Source: Alphaproteobacteria bacterium (GTDB lineage: Bacteria; Pseudomonadota; Alphaproteobacteria; Ferrovibrionales; Ferrovibrionaceae). Taken from it: DNA of 64,000 bases. The stretch lies in contig JAFKFH010000027.1 in NCBI GenBank assembly GCA_017307375.1, positions 1 through 64,000 on the forward strand. The letters run 5' to 3'. The notes under the pieces are model-generated. The model saw nothing but the letters and a program-made list of their open reading frames with translations, was not told where the DNA came from and did not search any database. Positions within the stretch are counted from its first letter, which is position 1, and each line of letters opens with the position of its first letter. This document shows, in pieces, positions 25,556 through 34,616 of the stretch. A program made the position numbers and the translations under genes.

Positions 25556-25611
25556 CTGTCTCGCGTCAATAGCGGCTTGTCAGATCGCAGCGGCGGCGGG
25601 ACAGTCCGGCC

Positions 25612-26226
25612 ATGGCCTATCGCAAGACCGAGCGGGTGCGCGAGCAACTCGCCGACAAACGATCGCGCATCCTCGGTGCCGCCCGGCAGCTGATCAGCGA
25701 AGGCGGCTTCAACGACGCGCCGATGACGGCGATCGCCGGGCTGGCCGGCGTCGCGACCGGGACGGTCTATCGGTATTTCCCGTCCAAGACCGATCTGTTG
25801 GCCGAAGTCGTGCGGCTGGCCTCGCAGCGCGAACTGGAGGTCGTTGCCGGCATCGTCATGACCGAGGGATCGGCGGCACAGCGATTGAGCGAGGCAATTG
25901 CCGCCTTTGCCGGCCGCGCCTTGCGCGGGCGCCGGCTGGCCTATGCGCTGGTCGCCGAGCCGGTGGCGCCCGAGATCGATGCGACGCGCCTGAAGTACCG
26001 CCGGGCGCTGGGCCGCGTGTTCGAGGCGATCATCGACCAGGGCATCCGCGCCGGCGAGTTTCCGGCCCAGCCGGTGCCCGCTGCCGCCGCCTGCCTGGTC
26101 GGTGCCTGTATCGAGGGGCTGGTCGGGCCGTTGTCGCCCGAGGCGATGAAGGTCGAGGACGACGGTGCCGCGCTGGTTGCGGCCATTCAGCGCTTCTGCC
26201 TGCGGGCCGTCACCGCCCACGATTGA
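25612..26226 (+). CDS. TetR-family transcriptional regulator
   Basis: 204 aa. N-terminal TetR helix-turn-helix (ILGAARQLISEGGFNDAPMT then IAGLAGVATGTVYRYFPSK) and a C-terminal ligand domain with a conserved LVGACIEGLVGPL helix. Flanked by three near-identical TGAA-N6-TTCA repeats, one between it and lysE and two before the acyl-CoA dehydrogenase. It probably represses all three units; the effector may be an acyl-CoA or its product. This is inference from operator distribution. Confidence 0.92.
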   Translation: MAYRKTERVREQLADKRSRILGAARQLISEGGFNDAPMTAIAGLAGVATGTVYRYFPSKTDLLAEVVRLASQRELEVVAGIVMTEGSAAQRLSEAIAAFAGRALRGRRLAYALVAEPVAPEIDATRLKYRRALGRVFEAIIDQGIRAGEFPAQPVPAAAACLVGACIEGLVGPLSPEAMKVEDDGAALVAAIQRFCLRAVTAHD

Positions 26227-26236
26227 CTCCCGCCAG

Positions 26237-26250
26237 TGAATATGGATTCA
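26237..26250. promoter_or_regulatory. TGAA-N6-TTCA operator-like site 2 (acyl-CoA dehydrogenase)
   Basis: TGAATATGGATTCA: 5-bp perfect arms around ATGG. It is 27 bp before site 3, and both lie between the tetR stop and the acyl-CoA dehydrogenase start in a short AT-richer stretch. Confidence 0.55.
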
Positions 26251-26263
26251 TTTCATTAAGAAG

Positions 26264-26277
26264 TGAACTTCAGTTCA
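26264..26277. promoter_or_regulatory. TGAA-N6-TTCA operator-like site 3 (acyl-CoA dehydrogenase)
   Basis: TGAACTTCAGTTCA: 6-bp perfect arms (TGAACT/AGTTCA) around a 2-nt centre, the most symmetric of the three sites. It ends 36 bp before the GTG start, a position suited to blocking transcription. Confidence 0.6.
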
Positions 26278-26312
26278 TCGGATGCGGGAGGACGTGATGC
26301 AGGACCCATGAA

Positions 26313-27938
26313 GTGCTGAACCAGGTGCCGCCGCTGGCGGGCTACGACGCCTTCGCCGGCGACCAAGTGCTGGTCGAGGCGGTCGAGCGGGAAGGGGCGG
26401 GCTGGGCCAGATCCGCCATTGCCGCGCTGGGCGCCGATATCGGCAGCCCCGATCTGCAGGAGGCCGCGCGGCTCGCCAACACCGCGCTGCCCCAGCTCAG
26501 GACCCATGACCGCTGGGGCAACCGGATCGATTTCGTCGAATTCCACCCGGCCTACCACCAGCTGATGGCGCGGGCCTATCGCGCGGAAGTCCATGCCTTC
26601 GCCTGGAACCACCCGCAGCCCGGTGGCCATGTGACGCGGGCGGCGCTGAGCTATCTGTGGAACCAGGCCGAAAACGGCATGGCCTGCCCCACCGGCATGA
26701 GCTACTCGGCCATTCCGGTGATCGCCGCCGTGCCGGCGCTGGCAAAGGACTGGCTGCCGGCGCTGAATGCTGCGGCCTACGATCCGCGCCCGCTGCCGAT
26801 CGCGCAGAAGGCCGGGGCGACCATCGGCATGACCCTGACGGAAAAGCAGGGCGGCTCGGATCTGCGCGCCAACACGACGAGTGCCCGAGCGCTGGACGGC
26901 GGCGGGCCGGGCGGCCTTTACGAACTCTCGGGTCACAAATGGTTCTGTTCGGCGCCGATGTCGGACGGCTTCTACACGCTGGCCCGGACCGATGCCGGCC
27001 TGACCTGCTTCCTGGTGCCGCGCTCGCTGCCCGACGGGCGGCGCAATGCGTTCCACATCCAGCGGCTGAAGGACAAGCTCGGCAATCGCTCGAACGCCTC
27101 GGCCGAAATCGAGTATCGCGGCACGCTGGCCTACGCGCTGAGCGAGGAGGGCAGGGGCATTCGTGCCGCCCTGGGCATGATCCAGCTGACCCGGCTCGAC
27201 TTCACCGTCGGTTCGGCCGGGCTGATGCGCCAGGCGCTGACCCAGGCGATCCATCATGCCGGCCATCGCAGCGCCTTCCAGCGCCGCCTGGTCGACCAGC
27301 CGCTGATGCAGAACGTGCTGGCCGATCTGGCGCTCGAATGCGAGGCGGACACGGTGATGGCTTTCCGCCTGGCGCGGGCCTGCGACGAAGGCTTGCGCGG
27401 CGACGAGGGCGCGAAGCTCCTGGAGCGGATCGCCACGCCCGCCGCCAAATACTGGAACTGCAAACGCGCCGCCGGCTTCGTGCACGAGGCGCTGGAATGC
27501 CATGGCGGCAACGGCTTCGTCGAGGAGCATGTGATGCCCCGCCTCTACCGCGAAGCGCCGCTGAACGGCATCTGGGAAGGATCGGGCAACGTCGTCGTGC
27601 TCGACGTGCTGCGCGCCATCGAGCGCGAACCGGACAGCGTCGATGCGCTGCGCGCCGAGCTTGGGCTTGCCCGCGGGGCCGACCGCCGGCTCGATCTCGC
27701 GATCGGCCGGCTCGACGACCTGCTGGCCGATCGCGCCGCGCGCGAATGGCGCGGCCGCGAGATCGTCGAGGCCGTCGCGCTGGCGCTGCAGGGCGCGCTG
27801 CTGGTGCGGCATGCGCCGGCCTTCGTCGCCGATGCGTTCTGCGCCACCCGCCTCGACGGCCGCTCGGGCCGTGCCTACGGCATGCTGCCGCCGGGCCTCG
27901 ATGCCAGGGCGATCGTCGATCGCGCGCGGATGGGCTGA
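26313..27938 (+). CDS. AidB-like acyl-CoA dehydrogenase
   Basis: 541 aa, matching the longer AidB/isovaleryl-CoA dehydrogenase-like subgroup. Motifs: CPTGMSYSAIPVI and MTLTEKQGGSDLRANTT for flavin contacts, FHIQRLKDKLGNRSNASAEI, ALECHGGNGFVEEHVMPRLYRE with PLNGIWEGSGNV at the C-terminus. AidB proteins bind FAD and have weak dehydrogenase activity; E. coli AidB also binds DNA. GTG 26313 with AGGA upstream; nearby ATGs are out of frame or end at once. Likely controlled by the TetR gene upstream. Confidence 0.88.
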   Translation: MLNQVPPLAGYDAFAGDQVLVEAVEREGAGWARSAIAALGADIGSPDLQEAARLANTALPQLRTHDRWGNRIDFVEFHPAYHQLMARAYRAEVHAFAWNHPQPGGHVTRAALSYLWNQAENGMACPTGMSYSAIPVIAAVPALAKDWLPALNAAAYDPRPLPIAQKAGATIGMTLTEKQGGSDLRANTTSARALDGGGPGGLYELSGHKWFCSAPMSDGFYTLARTDAGLTCFLVPRSLPDGRRNAFHIQRLKDKLGNRSNASAEIEYRGTLAYALSEEGRGIRAALGMIQLTRLDFTVGSAGLMRQALTQAIHHAGHRSAFQRRLVDQPLMQNVLADLALECEADTVMAFRLARACDEGLRGDEGAKLLERIATPAAKYWNCKRAAGFVHEALECHGGNGFVEEHVMPRLYREAPLNGIWEGSGNVVVLDVLRAIEREPDSVDALRAELGLARGADRRLDLAIGRLDDLLADRAAREWRGREIVEAVALALQGALLVRHAPAFVADAFCATRLDGRSGRAYGMLPPGLDARAIVDRARMG

Positions 27939-28027
27939 CCAGGCAAGCTTCGCGCAATCCAGGGGCAGTAGTCCTGATCGCGCCGGCATCCGCCGGTCCG
28001 CGATCGTCCACTGCCCATGGAGCTATC

Positions 28028-29152
28028 ATGCGTATCCTGCTGACCGGTGGTACCGGCCTGATCGGCGGCGCCGTCCTGCACGAGGCCCTGTCGTCCCGGC
28101 CTGATGCCGAATGGGTGGCCCTGGTCCGTGCGACCGATGCGGCGGCGAGCCGGGAGCGGCTGATCGCGCGGCTGTCGCGGTTCACAGATCAGGGCAGCGC
28201 CCGCCGCCTGCTGGCTCCGGTCACGATCCTGCCCGGCGACCTCACGAAGGCCGACCAACTCGCCCATGCCGCCCTGGGCGGCGTCAGCCATGTCCTGCAT
28301 CTTGCGGCCGATACCGCCTGGTGGGGGCGACAACGGGTTCGGCGGGTGAATCATGACGGTACGCTGGCCTTGGCCCGGCTGGCCCGGCGCCTGCCGCGGC
28401 TTGGGCGCTTGCTGCATGTCTCTACCGCCATGATCTGCGGTGCCGCGCCGCCGCGATTGGTTGAGGAGGAATTTTATCCGAGGGCCGATGTCGATCACCT
28501 TGTCGACTACTCCCGCTCGAAAGCCGAGACTGAGATGGCGCTGGCGGCCAGTTACGCCGACTTGCCGACCGTAGTGGCGCGCCCCTCGATCGTCGTCGGT
28601 CATGCGACGCTTGGCGCGGGTCCCAGCGGCAGCATCCTCTGGGTAGTGCGTGCCGCCGACCGCCTGCGTCTGGTTTCCTGTCCCCTCGACGGCTCGATCG
28701 ACATTGTTCCGGCAGACTGGACTGCCCAGGCATTATTGCACCTACTGGCCAAACCCGATCTGACCCATAGTCTCTATCATGTTTCGGCGGGCGAAGGGGC
28801 GCGAACCCGCTGGTCCGATCTCGGCCGCGCATTCACCCGGGCCGACGGTGTGCCGCGCCAGTATCATCGCCTGCCGGCAGAGGATGGCGGCCTGCTGCGT
28901 CAGCGCTTTGCTGCGGCCTTCGGCCTGAATGATCCGGTACGCTTGACCATGTACCGGGCGATGCGGGCCTATTACCGCTTCTGCGCGCTGAACACGACCT
29001 TTGCCAATCAGCGCCTGCTGGCCGAGGGCATCGCGCCACCGCCGTCGCTGCCCGATTATCTGGGCACCTGCCTTGCAAATTCGACGGGGATCGTCGAGCA
29101 GTTTGCGGACGATCTCGACATGTTCCTGCCGGCCGCGGCAGATGCCGCGTGA
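28028..29152 (+). CDS. Extended SDR / thioester-reductase-like NAD(P)-dependent protein
   Basis: 374 aa. Rossmann motif LLTGGTGLIGG at the N-terminus, catalytic Ser in LHVSTAM and YSRSK for the Y-x-x-x-K pair. The arrangement resembles the NAD-binding 4 (male-sterility/fatty acyl-CoA reductase) and epimerase groups. It could reduce a thioester or epimerise a sugar or sterol-like substrate; there is no decisive context. It is followed by a tiny membrane-protein gene and a two-component system. Confidence 0.8.
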   Translation: MRILLTGGTGLIGGAVLHEALSSRPDAEWVALVRATDAAASRERLIARLSRFTDQGSARRLLAPVTILPGDLTKADQLAHAALGGVSHVLHLAADTAWWGRQRVRRVNHDGTLALARLARRLPRLGRLLHVSTAMICGAAPPRLVEEEFYPRADVDHLVDYSRSKAETEMALAASYADLPTVVARPSIVVGHATLGAGPSGSILWVVRAADRLRLVSCPLDGSIDIVPADWTAQALLHLLAKPDLTHSLYHVSAGEGARTRWSDLGRAFTRADGVPRQYHRLPAEDGGLLRQRFAAAFGLNDPVRLTMYRAMRAYYRFCALNTTFANQRLLAEGIAPPPSLPDYLGTCLANSTGIVEQFADDLDMFLPAAADAA

Positions 29153-29161
29153 GGGACGACG

Positions 29162-29272
29162 ATGACCCGCCGCGACATCGTCCTCGATCTCGCCATCATC
29201 TTCGGCTATCTCGCGGCACTCTGGCTGATCGCCGTGGGCATCGACCTGTTGCCGACCGCGGGTAGGAGATAG
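29162..29272 (+). CDS. Tiny single-span membrane protein, 36 aa
   Basis: Starts ATG 29162 with GAGGG about 8 nt upstream and ends TAG 29272. The product begins MTRRDIVLDLAIIFGYLAAL and ends DLLPTAGRR: one hydrophobic helix with charged ends. It sits 9 bp after the SDR gene and 6 bp before the response regulator. Small membrane proteins in such positions often modulate a sensor kinase, but nothing beyond position supports that here. Too short for routine gene calling. Confidence 0.6.
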   Translation: MTRRDIVLDLAIIFGYLAALWLIAVGIDLLPTAGRR

Positions 29273-29278
29273 GGGCGC

Positions 29279-29953
29279 TTGCGGATCCTGCTGATCGAGG
29301 ACGAGCCGGAGATGGCTGCCATCCTTTCCACGGCGCTGACGCGTGGCGGCGCCGTGGTCGACCATGTCGCGACATTGGCGCTGGGGCGCGAGGCGCTGGC
29401 CGATCCCGTGCACGATGCCGTGCTGCTCGATCGCCGGCTGCCCGACGGCGACGGGCTGGTCCTGCTTGCCGAGTTGCGGGCACGCGGCATCGCCACCCCG
29501 GTCATCGTGCTGACCGCGCTGGGCGATATCGTCGATCGCGTTTCGGGCCTGGACGAAGGCGCCGACGACTACCTCACCAAACCCTTCGCGCTGGAGGAAT
29601 TGATGGCGCGGCTGCGCAGCATATTGCGGCGTCCGGCGCTGGCGCCGTCGCAGACGATCCGGGTCGGGCTGCTCGATTTCGATCTGCAGCATCGCGCGGC
29701 CGGTGTGGCAGGGCGGCCGCTCGAACTGCCGCGGCGCGAACTCCTGGTGCTCGAATCGCTGATCCGCCGTGCCGGCCGCCCGGTATCGCGCGAGCGGCTG
29801 GAGACGGCCGTCTACGGCTACGACGAGGATGTGCTGCCCAGTGCGATCGATCCCCATGTCTCGCGCCTGCGCCGCAAGCTAGCCGAAGCCGGGGCGGGCG
29901 TCGAAATCCGTGGCATCAGGGGCATCGGCTATCTGCTGCGGGTATTGCCTTGA
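29279..29953 (+). CDS. OmpR-family response regulator
   Basis: 224 aa with TTG start. Receiver domain with acidic pocket (IEDEPE), phospho-acceptor Asp in AVLLDRRLPDGDG, Thr in VLTALG and Lys in YLTKPF. C-terminal winged helix (PRRELLVLESLIRRAGRPVS, then VDPH-type loop and RGIGYLL). Overlaps the kinase start by 4 nt. Confidence 0.93.
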   Translation: MRILLIEDEPEMAAILSTALTRGGAVVDHVATLALGREALADPVHDAVLLDRRLPDGDGLVLLAELRARGIATPVIVLTALGDIVDRVSGLDEGADDYLTKPFALEELMARLRSILRRPALAPSQTIRVGLLDFDLQHRAAGVAGRPLELPRRELLVLESLIRRAGRPVSRERLETAVYGYDEDVLPSAIDPHVSRLRRKLAEAGAGVEIRGIRGIGYLLRVLP

Positions 29954-31353
29954 CCGCGCGCACGCTGCATTGGCGGCTGGTACGCAACATCGTCGCCCTG
30001 CAGGCTGCCGGCCTCTTCGCCTTTCTCGGACTGATCATCGGGATGCTGGCGCTGAACGATGCGAACGACGACGGGAGCGTCGTCGACGCGCTCAAGGCAG
30101 CCGCGATGCGTGATGAGGCCGGTCGGCTGGCGTTGCGGGCCGATGCGACGCTCGACGACCTCCGGGCCGAGTATCCTGGCCTGTGGTTCATCATCCGCGA
30201 CGGCCAGGGCGGGGAATTGTCGGCCGGCGCGGTGCCGCCGCTCTATGCCAGCCCGCTCGGTCCGGTGCTTGACGGTGTCGATCGCGTGCGGCTGGGCTGG
30301 GGGCTGGGCCGTTCGGGGCCGACCGCCGCGATCAAGCGGGTCGAGAGTGCCGCCGGGCCGGTGCAGATCATCGCCGGTACCGGCGAGACTCGCGAGGCTC
30401 CCGGCACCGTGCGAATCAACGCCGATCTCGATCTCGAAATCGCCGATCATGTCGATGGCCTCGGCAACTGGCTGCGGATTGCCGGTGCGCTGGTCCTGGT
30501 CGTCGGCTTGATGGGCATCCTGCCAATCCTGGTGATCATGGCGGCTTCGACTGCGGTGGCGACGCCGATCGTGGTGCGACGGGCGTTGTCGACGCTGGTA
30601 CACACCGCGGCCCATGCCGCGCTGATTGATCTCGACCGCCTCGGCGTGCGCCTGCCCGAGCAGGGCGTGCCGGGCGAGGTGATGCCGCTGGTGCGTGCGG
30701 TCAATCAGGCGCTCGACCGTCTGGCCGAGAGCTATGCCCGTCACAACCGCTTCCTTGCCGATGCAGCCCACGAGCTGCGCACGCCGATCGCCATCCTGCG
30801 TGGCCGGCTGGAATTGCTGCTGCCGGGGCCAGACCGCGATCGGCTGCTCGACGATATCGGCCGTCTGGCCCAACTGGCCGAACAATTGCTGGACCTGCAG
30901 CGGCTCGACGCCAGGCCGCCCGACCTCCGCCCGCTCGACCTCGCAGCCCTGGCGCGGCGGGTGGTCGAGGACTTTGTGCCGCTGGCGCTTGCCGGCGGTT
31001 ACGACATCGCTTTCGAGGCAGCCGAGCACCCGGTCGTCGTGCCGGGCGAGCGTCTGGCACTTGAGCAGGCGCTGACCAATCTGCTGCGCAATGCGATCGA
31101 CCATGGCGGCGGCCACGGCCTGATCACCGTGCGCGTCGATCCGACCGGCGCGATCGAGGTGGCGGACGAAGGTCCTGGAATTCCTGCCGAACAGCGCGAG
31201 CGGGTGTTCGCGCCATTCCATCGCCTGGCGCCGCGGGCGACGGGTGCGGGGCTCGGTCTTTGCCTGGTGCAGGAAATCGCCCGCCGCCATGGCGGGCGCG
31301 TAACCATTGCCGAAGCCCCGGGCGGCGGGGCGCTGATGCGACTGGTGCTGTAG
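29950..31353 (+). CDS. Sensor histidine kinase partner
   Basis: 467 aa. Two membrane spans (about 13-35 and 176-205) bracket a periplasmic sensor region of about 140 residues, followed by HAMP-like helix and HisKA with His274 in DAAHELRTPIAIL. ATPase boxes: NLLRNAIDHGGG, DEGPGIP and GAGLGLCLV. TTG start overlapping the regulator stop (TTGA). The signal sensed is not evident. Confidence 0.92.
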   Translation: MTARTLHWRLVRNIVALQAAGLFAFLGLIIGMLALNDANDDGSVVDALKAAAMRDEAGRLALRADATLDDLRAEYPGLWFIIRDGQGGELSAGAVPPLYASPLGPVLDGVDRVRLGWGLGRSGPTAAIKRVESAAGPVQIIAGTGETREAPGTVRINADLDLEIADHVDGLGNWLRIAGALVLVVGLMGILPILVIMAASTAVATPIVVRRALSTLVHTAAHAALIDLDRLGVRLPEQGVPGEVMPLVRAVNQALDRLAESYARHNRFLADAAHELRTPIAILRGRLELLLPGPDRDRLLDDIGRLAQLAEQLLDLQRLDARPPDLRPLDLAALARRVVEDFVPLALAGGYDIAFEAAEHPVVVPGERLALEQALTNLLRNAIDHGGGHGLITVRVDPTGAIEVADEGPGIPAEQRERVFAPFHRLAPRATGAGLGLCLVQEIARRHGGRVTIAEAPGGGALMRLVL

Positions 31354-31358
31354 CCGGC

Positions 31359-32363
31359 TCAGCTCAGCAGGAAGCCGTGGGCGTAGGGGTCGCGGTCGTC
31401 GATGAAGATGGTGTTGAGGCCGGTGACCCGCGCCCAGCCCTCGATGGTCGGAATGATCGCCGGGCGGTCGGCCACCATCGTCTCGGCGGCGATGCCGCCG
31501 ACGAACAGCGACCCGATGATCGATTCGTGGATGAACGCGTCACCCTGCTTCAGCAGACCCTTGGCATGCCGCTGGGCCATGCGGGCCGAGGTGCCGGTCC
31601 CGCAGGGGCTGCGGTCGATCGCCTTGTCGCCGTAGAACACCGCGTTGCGCGCGGTGGCCTCGGGGATGCGCGGCGCGCCGGTCCACAGGATATGGCTGAT
31701 GCCCTTGATCCCTGGGTTCTCGGGATGGGTGATGTCGGCCACCTCGTTCAGCCGGCGGCGCAGGATCGGCGACAGCCGGACGAGGTCGCCGGCGGTGAAG
31801 TCGGCGATGTCGCGGAAATGCTCCTGTGCCTCGACGATCGCGTAGAAGTTGCCGCCATAGGCGACGTCGACGCTGATGCGGCCGCCCAGTTCGGGCATGT
31901 CGACCGCGATGTCGCGGCTGTGCAGGAAGCCCGGCACGTTGGTCAGCTTGACCGATTCGACATGCGGTCCGACCTGCTTGTATTCCGCCACCACGAGGCC
32001 GGCGGGGGTATCGAGCCGCAGCACGCCCGGCGTGCGCGGACGTACGAGGCCATGCTCGATCATCACGGTGACGGTGCCGATGGTGCCGTGCCCGCACATC
32101 GGCAGGCAGCCCGAGACCTCGATGAACAGGATGCCGATGTCGCAATCCTCGCGGGTCGGCGGATAGAGGATCGAACCCGACATCACCTCGTGCCCGCGCG
32201 GCTCGAACATCAGCCCGGTGCGGACCCAGTCGAACTCCGACAGGAAATGCGCCCGGCGCTCCATCATCGTCCTGCCTTCGAGCCGCGGTCCGCCGCCGGC
32301 CACGACGCGGACCGGATTGCCGCAGGTATGGGCATCGATGCAGAAGAAGGTTTGCGCGGCCAT
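31359..32363 (-). CDS. 4-hydroxyproline 2-epimerase
   Basis: 334 aa of the proline racemase family with both catalytic cysteines: LPMCGHGTIGTV and DRSPCGTGTSARM. The HTCGNPVRVV N-terminus and Cys/Cys pair point to trans-4-hydroxy-L-proline to cis-4-hydroxy-D-proline epimerisation. The operon context, with a FAD D-amino-acid oxidoreductase and a DHDPS-like deaminase upstream, supports this over proline racemase. Third gene of the three-gene catabolic unit. Confidence 0.9.
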   Translation of the reverse strand: MAAQTFFCIDAHTCGNPVRVVAGGGPRLEGRTMMERRAHFLSEFDWVRTGLMFEPRGHEVMSGSILYPPTREDCDIGILFIEVSGCLPMCGHGTIGTVTVMIEHGLVRPRTPGVLRLDTPAGLVVAEYKQVGPHVESVKLTNVPGFLHSRDIAVDMPELGGRISVDVAYGGNFYAIVEAQEHFRDIADFTAGDLVRLSPILRRRLNEVADITHPENPGIKGISHILWTGAPRIPEATARNAVFYGDKAIDRSPCGTGTSARMAQRHAKGLLKQGDAFIHESIIGSLFVGGIAAETMVADRPAIIPTIEGWARVTGLNTIFIDDRDPYAHGFLLS

Positions 32364-32385
32364 GGCGATGAATCCCCTGGAATGA

Positions 32386-33651
32386 TCAGTCGGCGCCGGT
32401 GAAGCGGCGGTTGACGCGGAACGGCTTGATATCGATCACGGTCGGCATGCCCGTGGCAAGGGCGGCGATCAGCCGGCCGGTCGTCGCCCCCTCGGTGAGG
32501 CCGAGATGGCCGTGGCCGAAGGCGAGCAGCACGTTGCGGTCGCGCGGCGAGACCCCGATCACCGGCAGCGAGTCGGGCATCGACGGGCGGAAGCCCATCC
32601 ATTCCTTGCCGCTGGCCGTGTTCAGGCCGGGCAGCATGCGGCGACCCAGTTCGAGCAGCGCGCGCGAACGCTGGAAGTTCGCCGGCGCCTCGAGTCCGGC
32701 CAGTTCGACCGCCCCGCCGATGCGCAGGCCCATCGCCATCGGGGTGGCGACGAACGAGCCTTCGGCCGAGGTGATCGGCCGGGAGACGACGATGCCGGGT
32801 TCGGCCAGCGTCGTATTGTAGCCCCGTTCGGTATCGAGCGGGACATCGAGGCCCAGCCTGGCGCAGAGCGGTTTCGACCAGGCACCGGCGGCGATGACGA
32901 CACGATCGAAGGCGATCTCCGGCGCGCCTGCGACCAGCGCCGCGACAGGTTTTTCGTCCTGGCGCCGGAAATCTGCGACCCGGCCGTGCAGGATGATCCC
33001 GCCTTGCGCCAGGAAATGATCGGCCAGCCCGGTGACGATGCGGTAGGGATCGGCGACGTGGCCCCAGTCGTTGATCAGGTAGCCGTGCCGGTAATGCGGC
33101 GACAGGGCCGGCTCCAGCTCGCGCAACTCGTTGCCGCCGAGCTTTTCGAAGCGGATCCCGTAATCGGCCCTGGCCGCCCATTCGCCGGCAGCCCCGGCAA
33201 AGCCCTTGTCGGTGTCGTAGACGACGAGGCTGCCGCGCTGCTGGATCAGATGCGAGATCCCGGCCTCGTCGGCGACGAGGCGCCAGTCTTCCCACGAACG
33301 GCCGGTGAGGCTGGCCAGCACGCCGGTCAGCCGGGCCACCCGCTCGCGTCCGCCGGCCAGCCAGAACCGCCACAGCCAAGGGGCCAGCCGCGGCAGGTAC
33401 GACCAGCGGATCGACAGCGGGCCGAGCGGGTCGAGCAGCATGCGCGGCACGTCCCAGATCAGCCCGGGCGTCGAGATCGGCAGGATCTCGGCGATCGCGA
33501 TGCAGCCGGCATTCCCGAACGAGGTGCCTTCGCCGGGCCCCCGTTCGTCGATGACGGTGACGGCGGCACCCGTCTTGCGCAGGGCGATCGCGCAGTTGAG
33601 GCCGATGACCCCGGCGCCGATCACCAGGATGCGTTCGGGTGCCGCCGTCAT
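32386..33651 (-). CDS. FAD-dependent D-hydroxyproline dehydrogenase (DadA-like)
   Basis: 421 aa, DAO fold. Dinucleotide motif ILVIGAGVIGLNCAIALRKTG at the N-terminus, FGNAGCIA near 46-53, and late FGHGHLGLTEG for flavin binding. In this pathway the enzyme oxidises cis-4-hydroxy-D-proline to Delta1-pyrroline-4-hydroxy-2-carboxylate and passes electrons to the membrane chain. DadA on D-alanine is the alternative but the flanking genes favour hydroxyproline. Confidence 0.87.
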   Translation of the reverse strand: MTAAPERILVIGAGVIGLNCAIALRKTGAAVTVIDERGPGEGTSFGNAGCIAIAEILPISTPGLIWDVPRMLLDPLGPLSIRWSYLPRLAPWLWRFWLAGGRERVARLTGVLASLTGRSWEDWRLVADEAGISHLIQQRGSLVVYDTDKGFAGAAGEWAARADYGIRFEKLGGNELRELEPALSPHYRHGYLINDWGHVADPYRIVTGLADHFLAQGGIILHGRVADFRRQDEKPVAALVAGAPEIAFDRVVIAAGAWSKPLCARLGLDVPLDTERGYNTTLAEPGIVVSRPITSAEGSFVATPMAMGLRIGGAVELAGLEAPANFQRSRALLELGRRMLPGLNTASGKEWMGFRPSMPDSLPVIGVSPRDRNVLLAFGHGHLGLTEGATTGRLIAALATGMPTVIDIKPFRVNRRFTGAD

Positions 33652-33655
33652 GTCT

Positions 33656-34558
33656 TCACACCTGCGGACGGGTATCGATCGCCTTCTGGATCAGCGCGCT
33701 GATCCGCTCGCGCTCGTCGCCGATCAGGCGCAGCCGGGGGGGGCGCACCGTCTCGGTGCCGACGCCGGTCATCACCTGCGCCAGCTTGATGTACTGGACG
33801 AGCTTCGGATGGTCGTCGAGATGCAGGATCGGGGTGAACCAGCGATAGAGCGGCAGCGCTTCCTTGAACTGCCCCTTGGCCAGCATGTCGAACAGCCGCA
33901 CCGATTCCTTCGGGAAGGCGTCGGTGAAGCCCGAGACCCAGCCGACGCAGCCCAGGGCCACCGCCTCGAACACCAGGTCGTCGAGGCCGCAGAACATGAT
34001 GTAGCGGTCGCCGAGTTCGTTGATCAGGTCGGTGACGCGGCGCGAATTGCCCGAGCTTTCCTTGATCGCGACCAGGTTCGGCACGTCGGCCAGCGCCTTG
34101 AACTCGGCCGGGCCGAGATCGGCGTTGTAGGCCGGCGGGTTGTTGTAGACCATGATCGGCAACTTGGTCGCATTGGCGACCGCCCGGAAATGGGCGACGT
34201 TCTCGCGTGCGTCGGCCTTGTAGACCATCGCCGGCAGCACCATCAGCCCGTCGATGCCGATTTCCTCGCAGGCCTTGGCAAAGCGGATCGACTGGGCGGT
34301 GGTGTATTCGGCGACGCCCGAGATGACGGGGATGCGGCCGCGCGTGACTTCCTTGGCCATGCGCAGCACCGCGAGTTTTTCTTCCGGCTCCAGCACCGTG
34401 TTTTCGCCGACCGAGCCCAGCATGATCAGGCCGTGCACGCCCTGGTCGATCATCGCTTCCAGCAGATGCCGGGTCAGGTCGAGATCGAGCGAGAAATCAT
34501 CCTTGAACTGGGTGGTCGCGGCCGGGAACACCCCGGCCCATTGCACTGCGCGCGTCAT
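33656..34558 (-). CDS. DHDPS-family 4-hydroxy-pyrroline-2-carboxylate deaminase
   Basis: 300 aa of the dihydrodipicolinate synthase/N-acetylneuraminate lyase barrel. Schiff-base Lys in LVAIKESSG and Tyr in IMVYNNPP are present, and MLGSVGENTVLEPEEK is the substrate loop. Known from the hydroxyproline pathway, where it deaminates the pyrroline to alpha-ketoglutarate semialdehyde. First gene of the operon, 4 bp before the oxidoreductase. The final semialdehyde dehydrogenase is not in the window. Confidence 0.88.
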   Translation of the reverse strand: MTRAVQWAGVFPAATTQFKDDFSLDLDLTRHLLEAMIDQGVHGLIMLGSVGENTVLEPEEKLAVLRMAKEVTRGRIPVISGVAEYTTAQSIRFAKACEEIGIDGLMVLPAMVYKADARENVAHFRAVANATKLPIMVYNNPPAYNADLGPAEFKALADVPNLVAIKESSGNSRRVTDLINELGDRYIMFCGLDDLVFEAVALGCVGWVSGFTDAFPKESVRLFDMLAKGQFKEALPLYRWFTPILHLDDHPKLVQYIKLAQVMTGVGTETVRPPRLRLIGDERERISALIQKAIDTRPQV

Positions 34559-34616
34559 CGGTCATCCTCCGTAGGCCGGGCCGTCTGGCGCCGGGTTGCT
34601 GCCCTTATAGCGCATC

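Noticed and set aside
23186-25693. 835-aa plus-strand ORF across mscS and lysE
   Set aside because: Runs antisense through two well-supported genes and has no recognisable motif.
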